14,625 nucleotides of DNA, from positions 1-14,625 of the forward strand of contig JAPLWT010000045.1 of NCBI GenBank assembly GCA_026396455.1, given 5' to 3'. Below are positions 7,619-14,227 of the stretch, one piece after another. Origin of the DNA: Microcaldota archaeon. Lineage in GTDB: Archaea > Micrarchaeota > Micrarchaeia > Burarchaeales > Fermentimicrarchaeaceae. Every line of letters begins with the position of its first letter. The first letter of the stretch is position 1. The notes below the pieces were generated by a model that saw only the letters and a program-made list of their open reading frames with translations, was not told the origin of the DNA and searched no databases. The position numbers and the translations under genes were made by a program.

Positions 7619-8278
7619 CTATCCGCTCAGTTTGCCCATCATGCCAAGGAATACGGTGTACTCTTTCTCGAAAATCAAGGTCTCCTCCCCGCTTCTCCTC
7701 ACCTCCTCGTCTAGTTCCTTGGCTTCAGCAAAAAGTTTCGCTAGGTTCGAGTTCTTCCTCACTTTTATTTTTTCAATTCTCCCCATAAGGTTCTTCAGCT
7801 TGGCATTCAGCATTACCTTTATCTCCTCCAATGACTGAAGCTCTCTTTCGGCTTCATCCTTGTATCTAATCTTTTCCTCGTATTTCCCCAGCAGGCTATG
7901 CAAACCTTCCAGCTCCTTTTTCACATCGCTCCTGCTTCTCTCAAATTCATCATAAAGCCCTCTTTCAGCGATATTGTCCCTCTTAATACTCACCCAGTCA
8001 GGCCCCTTCATTTTTTCAAGCTCCTTCCTCTCAGATTCCACGGAAGCTTTCAACTCCTCAAGGGTCTTTTTAATCGCTTCGTATCTCTTCGTCTTATCGT
8101 CAGGCCTGCTGGCGGGTATCTTCAATAAAGTGGAAACTTCCTCTTTTTTAACAGCCGGCTTTTCAACCTTTATCTCTTCAGGCTTGATTACTGGCCCGAC
8201 AGCAAGTACCTTCAATAAAGCAGCAGCATCCTCTTTTTTACTCAGAGGTTTTTCGCCCTGAGTTTTTTTGTCTTTCAT
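7619..8278 (-). CDS. Coiled-coil protein with a repeated KKE...LLK motif
   Basis: A soluble protein of 219 aa from the ATG at 8278; no known family recognised. I prefer this ATG because GTGAG lies 4 nt upstream. A GTG at 8287 would add three residues but has no Shine-Dalgarno of its own. Near the N-terminus a 30-residue unit occurs twice: K-K-E-D-A-A-A-L-L-K-V at about 14-24 and K-K-E-E-V-S-T-L-L-K-I at about 44-54, joined by a Pro/Lys/Glu-rich linker. Residues about 64-205 are strongly charged with heptad-like Leu/Ile spacing, so a long coiled coil is expected. The gene follows the winged-helix/coiled-coil gene by 12 bp and precedes the secretion ATPase, which suggests a cytoplasmic partner of the machine. 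The short repeated motif looks like a peptide-docking site, which is inference. Confidence 0.7.
   Translation of the reverse strand: MKDKKTQGEKPLSKKEDAAALLKVLAVGPVIKPEEIKVEKPAVKKEEVSTLLKIPASRPDDKTKRYEAIKKTLEELKASVESERKELEKMKGPDWVSIKRDNIAERGLYDEFERSRSDVKKELEGLHSLLGKYEEKIRYKDEAERELQSLEEIKVMLNAKLKNLMGRIEKIKVRKNSNLAKLFAEAKELDEEVRRSGEETLIFEKEYTVFLGMMGKLSG
8117..8240 (-). repeat. 90-bp-period direct repeat within the coiled-coil gene
   Basis: The 34-bp segments at 8117-8150 and 8207-8240 are nearly identical apart from a short variable centre and lie exactly 90 bp apart. They encode the two K-K-E-x-x-x-x-L-L-K motifs (30-residue period). The in-frame spacing indicates a coding duplication rather than a mobile or regulatory repeat. 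Confidence 0.7.
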
Positions 8279-8290
8279 CCTTCTCACTCT

Positions 8291-8869
8291 TTACAACTTC
8301 TGGGGGCAGGCTTTCTCAAGTTCATCAATATCCTTCTGCAGTTTCTCAAGTTTCTTCTCGCTCTCCTCGATTCTTTTTTTCAGCGCTTCGGTATCCTGCA
8401 CAAACTTCTCATTCGTGCACCTTCCCCTGTAGCACAACTCCTCGTGTTTTTTCTCGATGGTATCAAGCTCCCTCACTTTCTGCCTTATGGCAGCCATTTT
8501 ATCCTCAAACAATTTTGAGACTCCTATGAACTCGTCCCGCATTTCATCCAATTCCCTTCCAAACCTCTCGAGCCTCTTCACCTCGGATTCAACTTCCCGT
8601 GACATTGTCACCTGCATCTCAGTTATATCCCTCGCCTTCCTCTCTACCTCGCTCTTCTCACCGCTCGGAATCGTGAGGTACACTTTAGTCAGCATATAAT
8701 CTATTTTGACGATTCCCTCTTTCTCAAGTACCTTGGCCCACTCTTCTATTACGCCCTGGGAAATGCCCAGCTCAATAGCAGCTTCCCTCAGCTCAATTTT
8801 CCCTCGGTCCCTCACAAGTTTAACTAATCCATCCACCCCAGTGCTTATGGGAATGTCCTCTCGAGCCAT
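8291..8869 (-). CDS. N-terminal winged-helix / C-terminal coiled-coil protein
   Basis: A 192-aa protein, first gene of the minus-strand cluster. Residues about 10-67 form a winged-helix-like fold: helix 12-20, K-I-E-L-R-E-A-A-I-E-L-G-I-S (24-37) as a helix-turn, recognition-like helix 39-50, then E-G-I-V-K-I-D and V-Y-L-T-I as wing strands. Residues about 75-190 are a long charged coiled coil. A cysteine pair at 146 and 151 (E-L-C-Y-R-G-R-C) and C188 are the only cysteines. The ATG at 8869 sits about 25 nt from a TATA-like element, so the mRNA may be leaderless. It could be a DNA-binding regulator of the cluster or a structural accessory protein using the winged helix for protein contact. No named family is recognised. 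Confidence 0.75.
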   Translation of the reverse strand: MAREDIPISTGVDGLVKLVRDRGKIELREAAIELGISQGVIEEWAKVLEKEGIVKIDYMLTKVYLTIPSGEKSEVERKARDITEMQVTMSREVESEVKRLERFGRELDEMRDEFIGVSKLFEDKMAAIRQKVRELDTIEKKHEELCYRGRCTNEKFVQDTEALKKRIEESEKKLEKLQKDIDELEKACPQKL

Positions 8870-8890
8870 GTATGGTCTTTCACTGTTAAT

Positions 8891-8900
8891 TATTAATAAA
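8891..8900 (-). promoter_or_regulatory. TATA-like element of the minus-strand pilus cluster
   Basis: TTTATTAATA reads on the minus strand, about 26 nt from the ATG at 8869. Initiation would fall at or next to the start codon, the pattern of leaderless archaeal genes. A small inverted repeat TTAAT-t-ATTAA (8886-8896) overlaps it and could be an operator, but the sequence is low in complexity. Confidence 0.5.
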
Positions 8901-8906
8901 GGTTTA

Positions 8907-8936
8907 GGTATATACTTCTACTAAGATACAAGGTGG
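8907..8936 (+). promoter_or_regulatory. TATA-like element and Shine-Dalgarno of the winged-helix gene pair
   Basis: The TATATA at 8909-8914 sits roughly 30 nt ahead of the ATG at 8941, and AGGTGG (8931-8936) lies 4 nt before it. The TATA-like elements of the two divergent transcripts are only about 10-15 bp apart within the 71-bp region 8870-8940, so binding of one factor could affect both operons. Confidence 0.5.
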
Positions 8937-8940
8937 AAAG

Positions 8941-9216
8941 ATGGGCGAGGAACTCTTGGGCATAATACCGATAAGGGAGCAGTTTGGTGCGGTGGAGAGA
9001 TTCAGGATTGAGAGCAAGCTCCATGAGAAATTCAGGGATGATGGAATAAAGGTTTACCTCTCCATAGACTCGAAGAAGAACGCCGAAGAGTTGAAGGCTG
9101 AGCTAGGGCTTGCTGATGCAAAGTTGATTGAAATACTGAATTTTATGGAAAGGGAAGGGATAATAAAGCTCAAGACGATATATGAGTTCGAGCTTGAGGG
9201 CTCGCTTAAGAAATAG
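8941..9216 (+). CDS. Small single-module winged-helix-like protein
   Basis: A 91-aa protein with no named family recognised. It carries one copy of the ~55-residue module that occurs four times in the next gene: K-L-H-E-K-F-R-D-D-G-I-K-V-Y-L-S-I-D-S-K-K at about 26-46, a helix-turn-helix-like A-E-E-L-K-A-E-L-G-L-A-D-A-K-L-I-E-I-L-N-F at 48-68, then a wing-like E-G-I-I-K-L-K at 71-77. A short I-P-I-R element at 9-12 precedes the module, as P-I-R or P-V-R does before other copies. The ATG has AGGTGG 4 nt upstream. It ends 23 bp before the next start, so the two are co-transcribed. It diverges from the pilus-like cluster across a shared promoter region. Possible roles are a regulator or a small scaffold; neither is proved. 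Confidence 0.75.
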   Translation: MGEELLGIIPIREQFGAVERFRIESKLHEKFRDDGIKVYLSIDSKKNAEELKAELGLADAKLIEILNFMEREGIIKLKTIYEFELEGSLKK

Positions 9217-9230
9217 CTCCTTCTGCGGAA

Positions 9231-9234
9231 GTGA
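9231..9234 (+). promoter_or_regulatory. GTGA Shine-Dalgarno that decides the ATG at 9240
   Basis: A GTG at 9231 is an in-frame start candidate, but it reads better as the core of a Shine-Dalgarno (GGAAGTGA) 5 nt ahead of the ATG at 9240. The same arrangement occurs at 8287/8278 on the other strand. Confidence 0.5.
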
Positions 9235-9239
9235 ATTTG

Positions 9240-10466
9240 ATGAATAAGGATTCTCTGAAAAATGTGCTGGAGAAGCAGCCTGCGGGGACAATGGAGAGAT
9301 ATAAGTCCGAGAAATCGCTTCTGGATAAGTTCGGGCAGGATGGAATCAAGGTATACCTGTCTATAGACGGCAAGATGACTGCTGAGGAAATAATGAAAAA
9401 GACCGGATTGGGCGAAGAGAAGTTCATGGAGATACTCAACTATCTGGAAAGCATAGCGGTACTGAAAACAGAATTGCCAGCAATAAAACCCGGTGGGGAA
9501 ATCGAAAAGACTGAAAAGCCCCCGCTGGAACCAATCAAAAAGCCTGCAGCTATATCCCCTATTCCACTGATCAAAACAGAGGAAACTCCGGTTTTTGACA
9601 AGAGTTCTGCCCTCGAGGCATTGGTTACCAAAGCAAAGCCGTCTGGGGTGACAGAACTGCCCGTACGCGTGCCAAAAACTCCGCTGGAGAAAAAGCTGTA
9701 TGACAAGTTCGGGCAGGCAGGGCTTCATGCTTATAACATGATTGATGAATTCAGGACCCCCAGGGAAATTCTGAACGAGACCAACATAAGCGAGGAACAA
9801 CTCAAATCGATAATCGAGTTCATGCGCAGTGAGGGGATAATACGATTGGAGAGGCCTGAGGAAGCGATGGACGAGCCTCTGAAGGTGCCTGCCCCGCAAA
9901 CGCAGGCAAATCCCGCTGAGCAGAAACCGCAACCTCCCAAACTGGTTGAGAAGCCCGCCCCGAAACCGATTGAAAGAGCAATCCCCAACAAGAATGCGGT
10001 GTGCATACCAATAGCGGTACCCATAAGGTTAATCAACAAGCTGAGACTGGAGGCGAATCTGCTCAAAAAATATGGGAACGAAGGAGTGAAGGCATTCTCT
10101 ATGATGAATGGGAAGAAAACCAATGCGCGGATAGTGAAGGATACCAAAATAAAGCCCGCAAGGCTCGATGAGATAACTACATTCCTGCTTCAGAATGATG
10201 CCGTCAAGCTCCAGTGCTTGACAGACGATAATATAAAAGAAATATACGGAGAGGAGGGATTCTCCATATACTCAAAATACGGGAGGGACGGCATTCTGCT
10301 GTACGAGCTCATAGACAAAAAGACGACCCCGGGCGATATAGTGCGTATCAGCGGAATAGAGCCGAACGTTGCGGTTGAAATGTTCGCTTTCGTGCACAAG
10401 GTGCTCGGCTTGGAAATACCTCTTGACACAGAGCTGCTCCGCAAGCAGCTTGGGATTAAAAAGTGA
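9240..10466 (+). CDS. Protein with four repeated winged-helix-like modules and proline-rich linkers
   Basis: A 408-aa soluble protein from the ATG at 9240 (411 aa from a GTG at 9231). Four copies of one module lie at about 22-76, 148-204, 268-325 and 340-394. The pattern is [LI]-x-x-K-[FY]-G-x-x-G-[IVL]-x-x-[YF]-x-x-[IM]-[DN]-x-x-x-T-x-x-x-I, then a helix-turn-helix-like stretch and, in copies I-III, a wing-like end ([VI]-[KR]-L). The first copy is closest to the 91-aa upstream protein (G-I-K-V-Y-L-S-I-D in both). Linkers of about 65 residues, rich in Pro, Lys and Glu, separate copies I-II and II-III, while III and IV are nearly adjacent, so III-IV could act as a tandem pair. There is no membrane segment, signal or enzyme motif. 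The family is not recognised by name. It may be a multivalent DNA- or protein-binding scaffold linked to the divergent pilus cluster or to SMC downstream. Confidence 0.78.
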   Translation: MNKDSLKNVLEKQPAGTMERYKSEKSLLDKFGQDGIKVYLSIDGKMTAEEIMKKTGLGEEKFMEILNYLESIAVLKTELPAIKPGGEIEKTEKPPLEPIKKPAAISPIPLIKTEETPVFDKSSALEALVTKAKPSGVTELPVRVPKTPLEKKLYDKFGQAGLHAYNMIDEFRTPREILNETNISEEQLKSIIEFMRSEGIIRLERPEEAMDEPLKVPAPQTQANPAEQKPQPPKLVEKPAPKPIERAIPNKNAVCIPIAVPIRLINKLRLEANLLKKYGNEGVKAFSMMNGKKTNARIVKDTKIKPARLDEITTFLLQNDAVKLQCLTDDNIKEIYGEEGFSIYSKYGRDGILLYELIDKKTTPGDIVRISGIEPNVAVEMFAFVHKVLGLEIPLDTELLRKQLGIKK

Positions 10467-10473
10467 CGGGAAA

Positions 10474-10503
10474 TCCCGCATCCTTTAGAGGTGGGATGAG
10501 GGA
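10474..10503 (+). terminator. Stem-loop after the multi-module gene
   Basis: TCCCGCATCC (10474-10483) pairs with GGATGAGGGA (10494-10503), nine of ten positions matched, with a 10-nt loop, starting 7 nt after the stop at 10466. No T-rich tract follows, so it could be a 3'-end stability element rather than a terminator. Confidence 0.35.
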
Positions 10504-10539
10504 CAAATCCTTGGAATGCCGGAAAGTTACCCCCTCGTT

Positions 10540-10550
10540 AGATTTATAAA
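10540..10550 (+). promoter_or_regulatory. TATA box of the SMC gene
   Basis: AGATTTATAAA lies in the 156-bp gap before the SMC gene. Initiation would be expected near 10575, giving a leader of about 50 nt that contains a GGGGAG Shine-Dalgarno (10614-10619) just ahead of the ATG. This makes SMC a separate transcription unit, at least in part. The rest of the gap holds only the stem-loop after 10466. Confidence 0.6.
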
Positions 10551-10622
10551 GAATGAAATCAAAAAAATAGTGGCGATCAGCATAGAGAGCTAAAATAACA
10601 AAAAATTGCATTTGGGGAGCCC

Positions 10623-13600
10623 ATGGTTTTCATAGAGCGAATTAAGCTCAAGAGATTCAAATCCTTCAGGTACGCAGACATACCTCTCTCGAAGGGGTTT
10701 GTATGCCTAGCGGGTCCCAACGGAAGCGGAAAGTCGAATATCTGCGACGGGATACGATTTGCCCTTGGGGAGAACAGCTTCAAATCCCTCAGGGCGAAGA
10801 AGGTTGCCGATTTGATTACCCATGGCTCCGAGAAAGCTGAGATATACATCCAGTTTGACGGTGAGAAGAAGCACGAGCTGAAGAGGGCGATAAGAAGGGA
10901 TGGCAAGACGCTCTACAAGCTTGACGGAAAAAGACTGACGCGAACCGATGTCCTTGACGAGCTCTCAAGGCTTGGGATCAGCGCGGGAAACCACAATGTC
11001 ATAGCCCAAGGGGAGGTTGAGAGGATAGTCGACATCAACCCGAAGGAGAGGAGGGAGATAATAGACGGGGTTGCGGGCATATCCGAGTTCGAGGAGAAGA
11101 AGAAGGAGGCGCTTTCAGAGCTTGCAAAGGTCGAGCAGAAGATAAATGACGCCACGATAGTTCTCAAAGAAAGGGAGGGCTTCCTAACAGAGCTTGATAA
11201 GGAGAAGAATGACGCACTGAAATACAACGAGATAAACGCCGGTTTGAGGAAATACAGAGGTTCGCTGCTTTTCATAGAGCTCAAGAAAGCGGATAAAGAA
11301 TTCACACGTGTTACAAACAAATACCATGAGCTTAAGGGGCAGGAGGAGGAAATCAGCAAGCGCGTTGCTGATATTGATGTAAAAATCAAGGAGTTGGAAG
11401 GTAAGAAGAACGCAATAACCACGCAGATAAACGAGAAGGCAGAGAGGGAGAAGAGCTCGCTTGTCACTGAAGTAGAGCAGCTTAAGACTTCCATACATCT
11501 TGCCTTAGGGAGCAAGGAGCAGAAGGAGAGGGAAGTTGAGAGGCTGAAGCAGAGGATCAACACCCTTGAGAACGAGAAGATTTCCTTCAATGCAAGGATG
11601 ATCCAGCTCTCCCAGAACTCCGGAGCCCTGAAGGAGAAGCTCTCCGAAATCGATGCACAGATTCTTTCATTCCTGAATGAGAGGGACAAGGCCTCGAAAA
11701 GCGAGGGGGCGCTTGGAAGCAAATTCTATGAAGCCAAAATGAAGTCAACAAACCTGCTCAAGCAGCTTGAAGGCAGGAGGGAGAGGATAAGGGCGCTGAC
11801 GCTTGATATCGAGAAACTGCAGAGCAAGAAGGAGTTCAGCGAGATGGAGTTGAGCCGGCTAGGCGCGCAGGCACCGGAAGAGAAATCCGGGAGGGAGGCG
11901 GAGCTTCTCAGGGAGGCCGAGGAGCTGAGAAAGGCCAGCTCTGAGATAGATGCGCAGCTCAACTCGCTTTTCAACAGGGAGAAGGAGCTGAACCAGAAAC
12001 TCCCGACAAGCGAGAAGATGCTGCTTGAGGTCAAGGAGAAGTATGTCGCGATAGGGAGCAAGCTGCAGTTCATGAAAGAGCTTCCGGAAAACCAGGGCAT
12101 AAAATCAGTGCTGGAGCTCAAGAAGAATGGCATGCTGCCGGGAATATATGGGACAGTCGGAGAGCTGTGCAGGTTCGACGACCAGTACGCAACCGCTATA
12201 GAGGCGGCAGTCGGGCACAGGCTGAACTATCTCGTTGTGGAGGATGTTGACACTGCAGCGAAAGCTATAGAATACCTGAAGAAAACCAAGTCGGGCAGAT
12301 GCACGTTCATCCCTCTTGACATAAAAGTGCGTTTCATAACTGATGAGCAGAGAGCCCTGAGCAAGAAAGAAGGTTCCCGGGGCTTCCTGATAGAAGTCGC
12401 GAGCTTCGACTCAAAGTACTCAAATGTCTTCCAGTTCGTTTTCGGCGATACGCTTCTCATTGATAACATAAGCAGCGGCAAGAAGGTTGGAATCGGGAAG
12501 GTCAGGATGGTCACGATGGAGGGGGACCTGCTCGAGTCATCAGGCGCCATAACCGGGGGGACTGTCAAAAGGGTTTCCTCGCATGCAAAGGAGAGGGCAG
12601 AGGCAGAACGACTCTCCTCAGAGCTGGAGGCGCTGAAAACCGACAGGGACGGAATCATCAATTCCCTTTATTCCACCAGGGAGGAAATGAGCAAGAGGAG
12701 AAGGGAGAAGAGCGAGCTTGAGGTGAAGCTCAAGGGATTCGAGCTTGAGCTCTCGCACATAAGCGAAAACAAGAACAGGGAAAGGAGGGGGAGAGAGGCT
12801 TATGAGACAAGTGTATCCTCCCTCAAGCAGGATATCGAGAAGATATCAAAGGAGCTCTCGGAGAAGCGGGCATCCATGGGGGAGCTGAATAATGAAACAG
12901 TAGAATTGCAGAAAGCCAACGAGGATTCCCTCAAGCAGTTAGACGCGGAAAAGGAGGAGCAGTTCAAGAAGAAGATGGGGGAGTTCGAGAAGCAGCTCAA
13001 TGACTTCAACTCAACGAAATCCACGCAGGAGTCGGAGCTTGCAAAATGCACCGCCGAGCTTGAGGTTCTCAAGAAAAGGGCCCAGAACAACGATGCGGAG
13101 AGCGAGCCTCTCAGAAAGGAGCTGAATACTCTTAAGAGCGATATAAAAGAGCTGGAAGCATCACTGGCTTCAAACAACAAGCTGTATGAGGAGAAAAGCG
13201 CGAAGATGAAGAATGTTGGTGCCGACCTGGAGAGGCTTTTTACTGGGAGGAATGAGATTGAGAGGCAGATTGAGGCGCTTGCGCTTGAGAAGGGGAAGAG
13301 CGGGTTCAACTACGAGAAGTTCTTCAAGGACTTGACAAGATACGAGATAACGAAATCAAACCTTGAAACCAGGCTTGCGGACCTGAAGACAGAGTGCGCA
13401 GCATACCCGGATATCGAGCAGGTTGAGGGGACCAGGGAGGATATCGAAGCCAGGATAGGGGAAGGGGACCAGCAGCTTGCAACTCTCGGAAATGTCAACC
13501 TGAAAGCACCCGAGCTTTACGAGGAGAAGCTCAAGGACATAAAAGAGATAAAGGAGAAGACGGACAAGCTTGCAGAGGAGAGGAAGGCTGTGCAGACAAT

Positions 13601-14075
13601 GATTGACGAGATCGAGACTAAAAAATCCGCAATATTCATGGAGACTTTTGAAATCATCAGAAAAAACTTCACGAAACTATTCGGATACGCGTTCAAGGGA
13701 GAGGGCGATATGGTGCTGCAGAACCCGGAAGCGCCCCTGGAGAGCGGACTGCAGATCCAGGTGAAAACAGAGAAAGGCGAGACGAAATACCTGGAATCAA
13801 TGTCAGGAGGCGAGAAGTCCCTGCTCACTCTCATGTTCATCTTCTCAATCCAGATGTACAAGCCAGCTCCATTTTACCTGCTTGATGAGGCTGATGCTTC
13901 CCTTGACAAGGAGAACAGCCTGAAGCTTTCCCAGCTTCTCAAGGAACTTTCAAAGAACACCCAGTTCATAGTTGTCAGCCACAATGACGCAGTCCTTACC
14001 TCAGCTGATACTGCAATCGGAGTCACCAGGACGAAAGAAGGCTCGAAGATAGTTGGGGTGCAGTTCAACACCTGA
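10623..14075 (+). CDS. smc: Chromosome segregation ATPase SMC
   Basis: An 1150-aa full-length SMC, the usual size for bacterial and archaeal SMC. It forms dimers that organise and segregate chromosomal DNA by ATP-driven loop formation. The N-terminal ATPase half starts I-x-L-K-R-F-K-S-F, with Walker A G-P-N-G-S-G-K-S (31-38) and the Q-loop region N-V-I-A-Q-G-E-V-E-R-I (125-135, Gln129), followed by P-K-E-R-R-E-I-I-D-G-V-A-G-I (140-153). Coiled-coil arms span about 160-485 and 655-1020. The hinge lies at about 487-650 (P-G-I-Y-G-T-V-G-E-L start, G-A-I-T-G-G-T near the end). The signature motif S-G-G-E-K-S begins at 1061, and Walker B L-L-D-E-A-D (1086-1091) with the D-loop A-S-L-D follows. All ATPase motifs are intact. 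The ATG at 10623 has GGGGAG upstream. No ScpA/ScpB gene is seen beside it; the flanking genes encode winged-helix proteins instead. Confidence 0.97.
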   Translation: MVFIERIKLKRFKSFRYADIPLSKGFVCLAGPNGSGKSNICDGIRFALGENSFKSLRAKKVADLITHGSEKAEIYIQFDGEKKHELKRAIRRDGKTLYKLDGKRLTRTDVLDELSRLGISAGNHNVIAQGEVERIVDINPKERREIIDGVAGISEFEEKKKEALSELAKVEQKINDATIVLKEREGFLTELDKEKNDALKYNEINAGLRKYRGSLLFIELKKADKEFTRVTNKYHELKGQEEEISKRVADIDVKIKELEGKKNAITTQINEKAEREKSSLVTEVEQLKTSIHLALGSKEQKEREVERLKQRINTLENEKISFNARMIQLSQNSGALKEKLSEIDAQILSFLNERDKASKSEGALGSKFYEAKMKSTNLLKQLEGRRERIRALTLDIEKLQSKKEFSEMELSRLGAQAPEEKSGREAELLREAEELRKASSEIDAQLNSLFNREKELNQKLPTSEKMLLEVKEKYVAIGSKLQFMKELPENQGIKSVLELKKNGMLPGIYGTVGELCRFDDQYATAIEAAVGHRLNYLVVEDVDTAAKAIEYLKKTKSGRCTFIPLDIKVRFITDEQRALSKKEGSRGFLIEVASFDSKYSNVFQFVFGDTLLIDNISSGKKVGIGKVRMVTMEGDLLESSGAITGGTVKRVSSHAKERAEAERLSSELEALKTDRDGIINSLYSTREEMSKRRREKSELEVKLKGFELELSHISENKNRERRGREAYETSVSSLKQDIEKISKELSEKRASMGELNNETVELQKANEDSLKQLDAEKEEQFKKKMGEFEKQLNDFNSTKSTQESELAKCTAELEVLKKRAQNNDAESEPLRKELNTLKSDIKELEASLASNNKLYEEKSAKMKNVGADLERLFTGRNEIERQIEALALEKGKSGFNYEKFFKDLTRYEITKSNLETRLADLKTECAAYPDIEQVEGTREDIEARIGEGDQQLATLGNVNLKAPELYEEKLKDIKEIKEKTDKLAEERKAVQTMIDEIETKKSAIFMETFEIIRKNFTKLFGYAFKGEGDMVLQNPEAPLESGLQIQVKTEKGETKYLESMSGGEKSLLTLMFIFSIQMYKPAPFYLLDEADASLDKENSLKLSQLLKELSKNTQFIVVSHNDAVLTSADTAIGVTRTKEGSKIVGVQFNT

Positions 14076-14138
14076 TTCTGGATATCTACAGCCCTTGCTG
14101 ATTTCTGTGAATCTATAGAATTAGAGTGGGGTGATGGC

Positions 14139-14165
14139 AACATGTGGGGCAAGACCCCACATGTT
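14139..14165 (+). terminator. Perfect 11-bp hairpin downstream of SMC
   Basis: AACATGTGGGG (14139-14149) and CCCCACATGTT (14155-14165) are exact reverse complements around a 5-nt CAAGA loop. It lies 63 nt past the SMC stop, between convergent genes, and would be equally stable in either transcript. There is no following T-tract on either strand. A terminator, an mRNA 3'-end element or a translational switch for the micro-ORF are all possible. Confidence 0.5.
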
Positions 14166-14201
14166 GGAGGTGAACTTATGGCCGAACCACCCCTTACAAA
14201 G

Positions 14202-14211
14202 AGATTTATAT
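14202..14211 (+). promoter_or_regulatory. Orphan TATA-like element
   Basis: AGATTTATAT, preceded by purine-rich AAAG, shares AGATTTATA with the SMC promoter at 10540-10548. Read on the plus strand it would start transcription near 14230, where no plus-strand gene is evident, making an RNA antisense to the 14228-14599 gene. Read the other way (ATATAAATCT) it would point into the SMC 3' end. Confidence 0.3.
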
Positions 14212-14227
14212 GGTCGCCTTGCCAGCA

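Noticed and set aside
3499..8869. Archaellum (arl/fla) operon
   Set aside because: There is no ArlH-like RecA-fold protein, no archaellin and no ArlF/G, and there are two T2SSF proteins instead of one; a Tad/Epd-like filament or secretion system fits better.
9054..9932. Long open frame of 292 codons on the minus strand
   Set aside because: It is opposite two plus-strand genes that share repeated protein modules, so the plus strand is the coding one; the antisense product is Cys/Phe/Leu-rich and typical of a shadow.
10496..10549. 17-codon ORF after GAGGTGGG in the gap before SMC
   Set aside because: The Shine-Dalgarno is only 2 nt from the ATG, the ORF begins inside a stem-loop, and it ends within the SMC TATA box.
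14076..14227. tRNA or box C/D RNA in the gap after SMC
   Set aside because: There is no cloverleaf, no T-loop consensus on either strand and no proper pair of C and D boxes; the only clear structure is the 11-bp hairpin.
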